The notes under the pieces were generated by a model that saw only the letters and a list, made by a program, of their open reading frames with translations, searched no databases and was not told the DNA's origin. This document shows positions 1 to 9,118 of a DNA stretch of 14,575 bases, piece by piece. The position numbers were made by a program, and so were the translations under genes. How positions within the stretch are numbered: the stretch's first letter is position 1; every line of letters begins with the position of its first letter. This DNA comes from Isohypsibius dastychi (Eukaryota > Tardigrada > Eutardigrada > Parachela > Isohypsibiidae): the NCBI GenBank assembly GCA_034696485.1, contig JAQIWT010000841.1:1-14575 (forward strand), in the 5' to 3' direction.

Positions 1-1
1 A

Positions 2-454
2 GCCGGGTCGACATCTTCCGCCAACCCGACACCTTCCACTACATCGGCACGTTCAACCACCAGCAGTGCTAGCACAATAGCGTCTGCCCAAACACCGTCC
101 ACCACAAAGCCATCGACCACTTCCGCGGCGCCAACACCATCGACTTCGCAAGGGCCGACTCCTGCGCCCACTCCGTCTCCGAGTACCGCCAGAACTCCTG
201 CACCCACACCGACCCCGGCTCCAACACCAGCATCGACAACGGCAAGGACTCCGGCCCCAGCACCTACACCAACACCAGCTCCGACGCCAGCACCAACTAC
301 TGCCAGGACCCCGGCCCCTGCACCCACTCCAGCACCCACACCGTCACCAACACCAGCTCCGACGCCTGCTCCCGCTCCAACGCCCGCACCCACACCAGCA
401 CCTGCCCCAGCTACGACCAGAGTTGTCATCACACCAGCTCCTGGTCAGACTTAG
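2..454 (+). CDS. C-terminal part of a Pro/Thr/Ala/Ser-rich mucin-like protein (5' end outside window)
   Basis: Reading from base 2 the frame stays open for 150 codons to a TAG at 452-454. No ATG start is visible, so this is the end of a longer exon. The product is almost entirely Pro, Thr, Ala and Ser. It begins Ser/Thr-rich (about residues 1-55) and then becomes degenerate repeats of the type [15 protein letters not shown], closing with [13 protein letters not shown]. There are no cysteines and no membrane segment at the C-terminus. The stretch is much richer in G+C than the flanking DNA, mainly because of CCN, ACN and GCN codons. Such Thr/Pro repeats are typical of heavily O-glycosylated secreted or cell-wall/cuticle mucins, but the N-terminal domain that would identify the family is not here. 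A chance opening of a low-complexity repeat cannot be fully excluded. Function is inferred only from composition. Confidence 0.6.
   Translation, partial: AGSTSSANPTPSTTSARSTTSSASTIASAQTPSTTKPSTTSAAPTPSTSQGPTPAPTPSPSTARTPAPTPTPAPTPASTTARTPAPAPTPTPAPTPAPTTARTPAPAPTPAPTPSPTPAPTPAPAPTPAPTPAPAPATTRVVITPAPGQT
188..433 (+). repeat. Degenerate 54-60 nt coding repeats (ARTPAP...TPAPT units)
   Basis: Units starting with codons for ARTPAP begin at 188, 242 and 302, spaced 54 and 60 nt apart, and continue as TPAP-type hexanucleotide-like repeats to about 433. The repeats stay in frame with the open reading frame, as expected of a coding minisatellite that changes length by whole units. Confidence 0.65.
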
Positions 455-901
455 CTGAGTGGTTCAAAAGCCAAAAATCGATCTACCAATAACGAAGCAG
501 CTGTCTGAAATTTTGTGTGTAAACGGAAGATCTTATTTGTTTATTATTGGCAGCATTGGCAGCAGGCCATGGGGGAAAAAAAACTTAAGATACAGTACCT
601 GATATATTGGTTGGTGAAGAAATTCGTACGACTCTTGTAATTGTTAATTTTATCGACGTCCGAGAAATCCATCGGCTCTGTCTTCTCGTTTAATTACACC
701 AGCATTTTACATCATGCAACACCACACCTTCCGAAATGGGCATTTTGGGTCAGATAAATTGCGGATTCACAACCAAAAACGATAAGAACAGGGCGAGGCA
801 ATAGCGAGCACATTGTTTCACCCCAGTTTGCTGACGTAGAATCAACAGAATACATACACTCATCACCTGATTGCGTGACCTGGATGTCTGTGTCATTTCA
901 G

Positions 902-908
902 TATAAAA
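902..908 (+). promoter_or_regulatory. TATA box of the defensin-like gene
   Basis: TATAAAA at 902-908 is followed 33 nt later by an initiator-like TCATCT (A at 935). This places transcription start near 935, downstream of the ATG at 910, and so favours translation from 997 or 1018. A caveat is that the bases just before it (cattt-cag) also resemble a splice acceptor. Confidence 0.5.
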
Positions 909-1017
909 CATGGAATTCCCAAATGATTTCCGTCATCTATACATTCATCGAGAACAGAAAAGCGCTTTCAGTTCTTTCTTACTATTAAGTCACCATATGT
1001 CGTACTCAGCTCAGAAA

Positions 1018-1311
1018 ATGTATAAACTTTTGATTTTCTTGACCATCGTCTGTCTGCTCGCTGCTCATTCAGGTACGTGCAAAGAGTTGCGAATTATAAT
1101 TCGCCTTGGTTGATTTACCGTATTATCAATGTGAGATCTCGTTTCTTCTCCAGCTGATGCCGGCTCTTGCGGTTGTCCTGGAAATCGGAGGAAATGCATT
1201 CGTAACTGCATCAGGAGAGGTTATCCGGGAGGAGCCTGTCATGGATTGTTCAATTTCGCTTGTGGATGCCACTCACCACATGGGCTGGTCAGCATAGCCA
1301 ATAATTGCTAA
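1018..1311 (+). CDS. Secreted eight-cysteine defensin-like (CS-alpha-beta) antimicrobial peptide, two exons
   Basis: Exons 1018-1072 and 1154-1311 are joined by an 81-nt GT-AG intron in phase 1, giving a 70-residue precursor. Residues 1-18 form a signal peptide (MYKLLIFLTIVCLLAAHS), with cleavage just after it or after ADA at 19-21. The mature part (about 50 residues, six Arg/Lys before Cys37 and Arg39-40, net positive) has cysteines at 24, 26, 33, 37, 47, 55, 57 and 70. From Cys26 the spacing is C-x6-C-x3-C-x9-C-x7-C-x1-C, with Gly-Gly before the fourth of these and GLF after it. That is the pattern of the ancient invertebrate-type defensins of ticks, scorpions and molluscs (family knowledge): CxxxC in the helix and GxC/CxC in the strands. 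The extra Cys24 and Cys70 could form a fourth disulfide. The start at 1018 (AAAATG, directly before the hydrophobic core) is preferred; the in-frame ATG at 997 would add seven residues. Likely role is killing microbes outside the cell. CS-alpha-beta peptides also include channel blockers, so activity is inferred. Confidence 0.85.
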
Positions 1312-1443
1312 TGACTGTTGAATTCAAGAAGAACCCTGACCAACAGTACTGAAATTCGCAACAAAGGTCATCTACTCCATTTAGTTTCAAATGTTCATCC
1401 TTGTCATGTTGTGAGTGAAGTAGTGTTGTAGTATTCTTTCAAA

Positions 1444-1449
1444 ATTAAA
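1444..1449 (+). other. Probable poly(A) signal (ATTAAA) of the defensin-like gene
   Basis: ATTAAA lies 133 nt after the stop codon in A/T-rich DNA, the common variant of AATAAA. No closer canonical signal was found. Confidence 0.4.
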
Positions 1450-1465
1450 GCAACCAAGTTCTTGT

Positions 1466-3402
1466 GGTCGTTGAGCCCCTACACCTTGTTAAATTTTGTC
1501 CTTACTCGATTATTGACGCCACTTTCTTGGACTCTATCTGCCTTGGGTTTATCATCTGTCACGTGGGCAATTAAATACAGAAGAGAAGCTAGAATCAAGT
1601 GGATCATGTTGCCCAGTACGGAATACAGGTTGTGTGATTCGGCATCGATCTGGTATCTAGCTCAAGGGATAACTGTTTGCACGAGAAAATATGGCATGTT
1701 GCAAACCCATCTATTACGCTTAAAAAAGTTAGTCAAAAAAGAAATTTAATGCGCTAATATTACTTGTGCGTGATCACCGGTAATTGAGCAAAATGTAAAG
1801 AATTTGTTTATGCAAAGCTTGGCATGCCTGAATGATGGCGATCAAATTCAGAAAACTGTATCTGTTTTTGTCAACCACGAGATTTCTCATGTGGGTCGCT
1901 CTGTTTGCGATGTAGGTATAGCAAATTGCACAATCGTCGTCGTAAGATAGGAAAGGAAATGGTTTTTGCGGTTTTGTGATCGATGTTACGCTCTAACTGG
2001 TGACCGTATACGCGCTCTGCAAACTTGTTGTATTTAGTCAGTTGGGTAATAACATAAAAAATGTCTTACGACGTCGCTTGCATCAGACCGAAGACGATCT
2101 CCTCTTTATTCTCGCATCTTCACACCAAATAATAAAATCATAAACCTGTGAAGTTAATCGTGAGAAGAATATCATCATGTCCATATTCCATGAGATCGTC
2201 TCTCAAAATTTTATTACAAGCACTCATCCAATCGAAACTATTAACTGCCAAAAACTCACTGGTATCATCAAGCCGGATGATTGCAAGCATCGAATAACTA
2301 TCAGTAAGCACAAACGTAAACAGCTTGATCGGAAAACAATAGGCGGTCCTAATAAATAGCGATCATTGTGATAATATGCACAGATTACGAGGATATATCA
2401 CGTGCATTGCGGGAGCGCGTTTTCATTAGCCCAGATGCCTCTAGCTTAATCCCGTTCATGGAAAGAGAGAAATGAAGATTGCCGCTAACGCTTACCTAAT
2501 ACAAAAGCCTTTGACAATTAGTCGGACGGCGCTTTACATCTTTATTACCTCATCACGCTCATTTAACGGAACAATTGCGGCTGAAAACAACACATTCTTG
2601 GCTTTTTCCAAAAGGTCATGGCGGCCGTTTGACTTTTGACAATAACTGATTGGCGAAATAAATGAAGTCGCATCCCATGGGAGCTATTTTTCATCAGCGG
2701 ATCTCGATATTAAATCTGGAATAATAGAGTGGCTCGCTTTTGGGGGAGAGGCTAATAGAGGGGGCAAGCGGCGCTATCATTATGACGGATCAAACGAATG
2801 ATGGCCGCTTGATCATTAGCCACCCTCCGATCAATCTCATGGCACAATATCATCATGTCAATCATTTTTGCTAGCTCACGACCATTTTTCTGACATTTCC
2901 ATTTTTCATATCTATAATTCCATCCTAATCCAATTTGTTCTCTTGGACGCGTCCGTTCGGCGGTTCTAAAACTACGATGGGGGTTTAAACGAGAATATTC
3001 TCCCTGTGATGGAAAGCAAAATTCGTTACAGCTTTCAAAAAAACAATTTGCACCGCAAAGCTGTTTTTAGAAGCATCCTCACTATGAGTCGGATGAATAT
3101 ATTAAACACGATGTTTTCCAGTTATCGGACAGCCAAGAAACGATTCCTCACAGAATACGTATTTATCACCTTTTTTGTTCTTTTGTTTCCACTTAAATAT
3201 CCCACCATTAATCGACAATATTATGGAATACCTGTTACGCAAACAAAGTTGAGAAGTATTGAAATATATGGAAACGAGATAACAAGCTGTTCGGTACACG
3301 AGAATACCATCTTTGAGAAACGGCATGTGAGAATAAATTGAATAGAAATTCACCGAGTTTGGTTCTCTCAAGGAAATTAAAAATACAGCAATTTACGGAG
3401 AC
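1466..3402. other. Long intergenic stretch between the defensin and eve 3' ends
   Basis: No reading frame here is supported by a start codon, splice sites in matching phase and recognisable protein character together. The longest frames (1462-1749 and 3006-3341 on +) begin with TTG or GTG and encode no recognisable family. The part from about 2380 to 2960 contains several TAAT, ATTA and GATCA motifs (for example around 2760-2860) that could be homeodomain sites downstream of eve. Such short motifs are expected by chance in A/T-rich DNA, so no regulatory element is claimed. Confidence 0.5.
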
Positions 3403-4386
3403 TTAATTTTCCCGTCCAAGGAGTGTTTGAAAAAGTGGGGTTCGAACCTTTTCCTTTTCTTTTTCCTCAACTTTCGGTGGCGGAGGGCTGAGATCTTTTG
3501 GGTTCCAAGTGTTGGCGGCCGCCGGGAAGGCTGGTGGGGAGTCAGTTGTAGTTTTGAAATGGGAGAGATCAGTCTGGTTATTCGTTTGGAAATGGTTGAA
3601 TGGGAGCTGTTGATGTCGATAGCCACCGTACATTCCATACATAAACGGATTCGGAGGAGCTGCTTGGGGCATGCAGGAATTGAAGCGGTGGAACTGATTT
3701 GTGGAAGCCAGATTGAACATGTAGGCCGTAAAGTGGGGGTCTGTGTATGGCCAGACGATCGACATTCTCTGACGCTTGTCTTTCATTCTTCGGTTTTGGA
3801 ACCAAACCTGCAAAAACACAATAAGCATCAAAAGAGCAGATCCGGATAGATGAGAAGTTTTTTCGTCGCAAACAGCGATTCCTGAGATTCTTCATATTCA
3901 TTATAAAAAACTGTTTGAATTTTGGAAACCTTTTGAAAAAAATCGATTCGACTGATTCTTCGAATATTGCAAACCAAAGTACAGTATTGGTTCAGTCTCA
4001 TACCTTGATTGTGCTTTCTGGAAGATTCAAACTGGCAGCAAGTTCGCAACGACGAGGTCGGGAAACGTAGTTCTCTCGGAGAAATTCCTTTTCGAGTCGC
4101 CCGATTTGCTCTCGGGTGAATGCTGTGCGATAACGACGAAGCGGCTGGTTTGGATCATTCGAAAAACATCCTGTGAAAAAACAGGTTTCGAATTTGTACT
4201 GACTCAAAATCTTCTTCAATTTCCAGTGGGGATGAAAACAGACAGCCAATTCTAAATCCTTCAGAAACTTAAAGGAACCGAAGAACAGCTAATATATGCA
4301 AAGTTACCGTGAACTTTAGAACTCTGATCCGAAGTGTCGCATGCAAAATCATCGTCATCCGAATGATGAGAATCGAAGTCCGTCAT
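3403..4386 (-). CDS. eve: Even-skipped / Evx homeodomain transcription factor, three exons
   Basis: Exons (minus) 4386-4308, 4170-4004 and 3807-3403, with introns of 137 nt (phase 1) and 196 nt (phase 0), give 216 residues. The homeodomain spans residues 37-96: the N-arm [11 protein letters not shown], helix 2 with [16 protein letters not shown], and recognition helix [14 protein letters not shown] with Trp84 and Asn87 (homeodomain positions 48 and 51). These signatures are diagnostic of the Eve/Evx class. Intron 2 falls between homeodomain positions 46 and 47, where many Evx genes carry one. The N-terminus is short and acidic (Asp-rich residues 3-20). The tail is Pro/Phe/Tyr/Asn-rich, then Pro-rich, then a Lys/Glu stretch, ending [14 protein letters not shown] near the end resembles the C-terminal Groucho-binding LFQPY-type motif of fly Eve but is imperfect. 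The role, known from the family, is a nuclear DNA-binding repressor in axial or segmental and neuronal patterning. The protein is shorter than most Eve proteins. No other homeobox gene is in the window. Confidence 0.96.
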
Positions 4387-4526
4387 TATTCTCGAATAAT
4401 GTGCAAGGTCAACTTAAAAAGAGTTGGCAAAGTAAAAAAAGCCTGAAAAGGTGAGCAATAACTTGAAACTGAAACATCAAGCAGAAGTCTTGGATCTGAA
4501 TGCAGTGATTCTGTAGAACGGTAGCA

Positions 4527-4532
4527 TTTATA
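4527..4532 (-). promoter_or_regulatory. Candidate TATA box for eve
   Basis: The minus strand reads TATAAA at 4532-4527, about 140 nt before the eve start codon at 4386. Transcription would start near 4500 and leave a 5' leader of roughly 110 nt. No other TATA-like motif lies closer to the start. Confidence 0.45.
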
Positions 4533-4539
4533 AACAGAA

Positions 4540-6394
4540 GCTCGAGGGCGGAGCAAACGAGCAGTAAGAATCTGACGTCCTACGGAATCCGTGGAGAGGC
4601 ATTCTTGTTATTCTGATTGATGACTGAACATCGTAGGGGCGAGGCTTCGAAATTCGGCTGATATATATTTCTTTGGGGAATGCTTCGAGAAAACCGCGAA
4701 TAATATGAACAATCCTTCATCAATATTTTCTGAGAGTCGTTTCTAAAAACCTGAAATACCAAAGTGAACTCCAAAGGCTAAACTCTGACTGTACTTTTTC
4801 GATCAGTAGCCAAGTTTTCTGTTCTTCCCTGCCAACAGGAGACAAGTTCTCTCACGGCCAGGCTTCACTCCATCAATGAAAAATTGTTTTTTTCTATTTC
4901 AAACGCATCTTTGTCTGGTCTAAAAAACAGACTGTTTCTTTGATTTTATGAAATTTCCTTGCTTTTTTTATGGTTCGTGCTGAAGTTTCGTTTTCTTCTC
5001 AAGAGGGCCACTCCCGGAATTTAAGGTTTAATTTTAAAATGATGAGAAACGGATGAGTTTGGAATGTAAGCTTCCTTCCTCAATCAAGACATTTTACAAT
5101 CCATTATGGCTCGTTCAAATCCATTGGCTTGTTGGTTGAGATGCGATAATTGAAACTCATCATCAAACAATCCGCTGTCCGGCACAGGAAATGCCAGACA
5201 TATAAACCTCCTCATAGTCAAAGCTCTTCCTTCCTGACATTCCATCCAGTGTCTCACCTCGAAATTAGTACGCAGGTGAGAGACTATTTTTACTGTACTC
5301 CCGGGCCGCCATTTCCCACGATGACACGCTTGGACATTTTAACGACTGTCTCTTTAGCAACTCAGCCAAAAGCAGGCAGGCCACTCAATCCAGACAGACC
5401 AGTTTCTCTCTCGCCTCTTGACTCGGCAACCGAGATTCGAATTGACCATTTGATTTCCATGCGAATCAAAAGGCCGTGCTTCAAAACAGTTTATTACAAC
5501 ATCAAATGACTCAATGAATGCCGCTCCACCAACGGTCTCATTCCCATAATTAACCAGCTTATAATAATAAATGCCAGCGTTATGAATAATCAACTCCGTT
5601 TGCATAATCAACGCTCATTTCGGAGAAAAAGACGTTGACCACGAAGTTTTTATTTCATTCTAATAGCATGTGATTTGATATGGATCGGTTCGATCAGTAA
5701 AATGGCCAGGGTGAACTGGTCGTTAGTGTTTAGTAGCCGGAGACATAACGACCGTATGAAGCTAAAGGATTGATGATGTTTTTCCCCCAGTGCACGAACT
5801 TGCCGTCGCAATTGTAAAAATAAAAGCTCGGCGACAAAAAAGCATTTGGGACATTATTGCGAATCATCAGCTACCATTACCCGCCTTCTATATCGCCCAT
5901 CAAATTAAGCCATCCGCAGAATACGAGCCGGTGGTATATGATGGACCGCAAACTCTGGCGGAACTGACGCCACATTATTCTTGAAAACAAGGTGGCCAGA
6001 ACCAAGAATACTAGAGCTAGGTCTAGTATTCTTGCCAGAACGTTCTCTCAGCGTAGTTTTACGAACTTCAAAAATATTGCGTTGTCTGTGTAGTCTTTCT
6101 CGAAACACACACCATGCGTATTCATGTATTTAAATTACATAACTTCAAAAACATTATAACAAAAATAAGTTTTATCATTGAAAATTCAGTTTAGAATTGT
6201 GCGGGAACAAAGGTGCCGGTTGAAAAATAACCAAGACAAAAGTTCAGGGCCGTTGTACGTGGATTATGGTTCGTTAGCTTTGGTTACGGAAAGGTGGTCT
6301 ACATGAGTGATATCTGTTAGCGAGGACAGATTGCCGGCAAAGATGCCGCTAATCGGCCTCTAACAATTCTCCGCAGCTCCGACTAGCATACCGA
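4540..6394. other. Upstream region of eve without a supportable gene
   Basis: About 1.9 kb between the eve promoter and the orphan promoter motif at 6401. The longer frames (5354-5605 minus, 83 residues from ATG; 5150-5509 and 5790-5984 plus, without ATG) match no family I recognise. I found no splice partner in the right phase for the good-looking acceptor ending at 5789 (tttttcccccag). Developmental genes such as eve often carry extensive cis-regulation, so this is the natural place to look for enhancers, but none can be delimited by eye. Confidence 0.45.
5995..6041. repeat. 13-bp perfect inverted repeat (6-nt loop) flanked by 8-bp direct repeats
   Basis: CAAGAATACTAGA at 6003-6015 is the exact reverse complement of 6022-6034, with a 6-nt spacer. 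The octamer GCCAGAAC occurs at 5995-6002 and again at 6034-6041, immediately outside. An 8-bp direct repeat around inverted termini is the target-site pattern of hAT elements, but the enclosed unit is only about 31 bp, so at most it is an internally deleted remnant. Confidence 0.5.
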
Positions 6395-6400
6395 ACCAGG

Positions 6401-6435
6401 TATAAATCGTCAGGTTTTACAACTCTTTATCATTC
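6401..6435 (+). promoter_or_regulatory. Orphan TATA + initiator core-promoter motif
   Basis: TATAAAT at 6401-6407 is followed by a perfect initiator TCATTC (6430-6435) with its A 31 nt from the first T, which is textbook spacing. Downstream on this strand only short frames follow: ATG at 6482 stops after two codons, ATG at 6600 encodes 23 residues, and ATG at 6721 encodes 59 residues with no recognised motif. If used, it would make a short or non-coding RNA running toward the 3' end of the astacin-like gene. It could be coincidental. Confidence 0.3.
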
Positions 6436-6794
6436 TTCTGTCTTATCTTGTTTACCCATCTGCTTGACATTAAGCCTACTAATGGATTGATTGCTCCCTA
6501 TTCATTCTACCTGCACCTTTTCATCATAATCGTCTTGTTTTTCCTACTTGCTCCAAGCTGAAAAGCAGATTATACTGATCGACATAACACAGTCGATCAT
6601 GACTGTTGCTGCCACCGGTTTCCGCGAAAAATACGAGCCTCGTTTTAACCTTTTCTGCTTTTTATGTTGATTGTCGCTTAACAAGCCTGAAAAACAGTGA
6701 TAAATAAAGCCAGTAAATTTATGAAGCTTGTTTTGCTAAAGATCTTCAGGGGGTTTGAACTTCAACGAAAGGATCAGCAGAATGTGCTTCTTGT

Positions 6795-6800
6795 TTTAAT
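6795..6800 (-). other. Possible poly(A) signal (ATTAAA) of the astacin-like gene
   Basis: The minus strand reads ATTAAA 17 nt after the stop codon of the nine-exon astacin-like gene. It is a common variant signal. Supporting evidence is position only. Confidence 0.35.
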
Positions 6801-6816
6801 CTCAAAAGAAGGAGAA

Positions 6817-9068
6817 TCAGCAACGCAGTTTTCGAGTTTCTATTTTCCGTCGTTTGAGCGTTGCTCCGCTGGATCCTGGCTTGTCATTGTATCTAGTTGA
6901 GAAAACCATCGTGTCCTCGTCGATCAGGCTGGAAGACGCTGTTTGGACGACCCAGCCTTCATCCTGGTTGTCGCGTTCAAATAGTTGAACTAAAAAACAA
7001 TTTGTGTTCTTACAAGAATCAAAATTGAATCAAGTATTATCCGGCTCACTATATTTCGATTCCTGAGTGGGGATATAAGCGATCGTTGTTCGCGTGTTCC
7101 TTCTCATTCTTTTGTTTGCCGAGACTGTCGTTTGAAATATGACATCTTCGTTGACAATCGTCAATATATTGTTCGGACACTTTTTTGTTTTTGTGGGGTT
7201 GATATTCGGGCTTGAAGCAGGCGTTCCGGAGGAGGGCTTGGTTGTTAGAATCCCTGATGATCTGCCCGGTGCCGGAGTAGGTTTGAAACTAGAATAAAAC
7301 AGTCACTCTCGAAGTCATTGCAAGGCCATGAAAGAACCTCACATTTCAGAATCTTCTTCGGTGAGAGTGGATTCCGCCAACAGTTCGTCCTCGGATTTCA
7401 GTTCTTCATCATAATCCAGAAATTCTGAAGTAGTCTTCTTGGGCGTCGTCTTCATTCTACAACAAGAACTCTGTGGACAAATCGTTCTCAAGAAATCAAA
7501 AACGAACGAACGGAGTTGTGGCCTGTTTTTTGGTCGAAGCTTTCGTTGCACTGGTTGTTACGTCATCATCTGCAAAGGTCACGTTCAAGCCCTCGATTCG
7601 CGGTAACTATGATTTTGTTTTACCCTTTGGCTCGATGCCACAAAATGTCTTCTTGAATTTCTTTTTGTCAACTTCACTGAGATGATCACGTTGACCGATT
7701 AAAATCGGTGGAACCACTTGTGCGAACATTGTAGGTTTTCCAGAGTCCAGCGCCAAAAAACTGAAGCCCGGATGAAGGATCGAGTCATGGTCATACTCAA
7801 ATTCATATTTCATCTCGTCGGGGTCCTTATCGAAATCTTTCGTCCTTCCTGAATATATGATTTCTATGTTGATGACAACTTTGGTGAGATTCTGAGAAAT
7901 TTACCGGGAAGAACGTTGGTCCACATGACCTTTAAGTTTTCATCTCGATCATGCCGCACATGCTCATGGGGAAACCCCAAGGCGTGAAGTACCAAGTGAA
8001 GCACCGTTCCACCTTTACTTAAGAGGTCACAAGTGTCGTCTTTGTTGATGAAGATGCTGATTTCGCCCTTGGCGCTCATTTTCTGATCGACGAAGCAGCT
8101 TCAAAAGATAAACGTACAACTTTGATAACATATTGAACGGTATCGGTTAGTTTTGGCGGTACTCACTTGGAATCGGGAGAAGCTCGGAACATCAGGATGG
8201 TCTCTGCATCGGTCTTGTCATCCCAGGCAGACTGACTGAATATGACACATGCGTCCACTGACTTTTCCAGCAGATCAAATTGTTCTTCAATCAAACAATA
8301 CAGCTGGTGGATTTGAGCACCCCACGACGAATACAACACATGGGTGGAACTGGTCAACTCAAGAGATTTCAGATAAAATGGTCTTGAAAAAGAAGTCATT
8401 CGATAATCCTGGAACGTTATCAGAGAGGTAGCTGATACATTGTGATAAGAAAAATCGCTGGCCTTTGTAGAAAAGATGTATTTCGAAACCTCCACTTAAT
8501 CCCTTTAACCTATTGTTATGGTTTTCATATTTTGTCAACTCAGTCACTTTTGATTTGAAGTATGTGCAACGCTTCCTCCCCCCCCCCCCCCGGCTCAATA
8601 GTGCTTGTTGGTTTTCTTCTTCACATAACTGACGACCAACTTTACTCACCAATGATCACATGTTGTATATCGAAATCCGGTGTTTTCGGAATCTCATCGG
8701 ATATTTTGTAGTGGATTAACATGGTAGGTTGTTGCGTTCTCTTCCATCTCTCGACGGCGCTATTCCAGTTGCGACAGATGTCACCTTCCGATGTACCCAG
8801 ACAGTTCTTCAAGTCTGTCTGAAATGGTAGAGTATTCGCTCTTGCCGCTCCTGATCCCGCATCTTTTGCGATGCTGCCTGCTCTATCTAGCTCCTCGAGC
8901 GCGCTTTCAGGAACGAATTTTCTCCACTCATCCCCATCAAGGGTGATTTCGGCTAAAACAACAGAATTATTCGCAGAAGGATTGAAAAGTTTCGGACTCA
9001 CAAGATCCGCTGGTTATCTGAGACAATAAGCATAAAGTCCAAAGAAAGCAAAAATGAACAAGATACAT
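6817..9068 (-). CDS. Secreted astacin-family metalloprotease homologue lacking the catalytic Glu, nine exons
   Basis: Exons (minus): 9068-9002, 8952-8650, 8284-8167, 8098-7905, 7848-7624, 7569-7512, 7456-7343, 7288-7050 and 6989-6817. All phases match, most introns are 49-69 nt (intron 2 is 365 nt), and the product is 496 residues. Residues 1-22 are a signal peptide, 23-90 a propeptide-like part (LDGD at 27-30 resembles the FxGD aspartate switch), and about 92-297 the astacin domain. The zinc motif is HLVLHALGFPHEHVRHDRD (197-215): ligands His197, His201 and His207 are present, but the base Glu of HExxH is Leu198. The Met-turn SIMHY is SILHP (250-254), losing Met and the Tyr ligand. Cys132, 164, 186 and 297 fit the two family disulfides. 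Hence it is probably zinc-binding but proteolytically inactive. After the domain come a Thr/Lys linker (303-333), an acidic block (334-359), a Thr/Ser/Pro stretch (360-396) and an unrecognised tail. Exon 5 may start at 7863 instead (41-nt intron, five more residues). The exon 6 donor (CC/GTTCGT) is weak; skipping it would end the protein at 7496. Confidence 0.78.
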
Positions 9069-9118
9069 TGTTTTTATCAGTTTTCAGACTGAATTATAAA
9101 CGTTAATCGCAGCTCTGT

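Noticed and set aside
910-996. Upstream in-frame ATG at 910 for the defensin-like gene
   Set aside because: It lies 2 nt after the TATA box and before the predicted transcription start. It would also bury the signal peptide 36 residues inside the protein.
1462-1749. 95-codon open frame on +
   Set aside because: It starts with TTG, lies in the defensin 3' flank, has no splice or promoter support and no recognisable motif.
3436-3450. tRNA B-box-like GGTTCGAACC
   Set aside because: It lies within the eve coding exon, and no cloverleaf can be drawn around it on either strand.
5790-5984. Possible exon after the strong acceptor tttttcccccag
   Set aside because: No upstream exon in the required phase 1 was found, and the best donor nearby (5274) gives a stop. 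No family is recognised.
7074-7298. Plus-strand mini-gene: TATAAG, perfect TCATTC initiator, ATG at 7139 with a hydrophobic leader, 52 codons, AATAAA over the stop
   Set aside because: It is fully antisense to exon 8 of the astacin-like gene, whose frame and phases are consistent. The TATA and leader are shadows of coding sequence. Stranded RNA-seq could reopen it.
8163-8495. Long minus-strand open frame used as one exon of the astacin-like gene
   Set aside because: Only the part from 8284 fits the phase and aligns with the astacin helix. The upstream part is intron 2 read through without a suitable acceptor.
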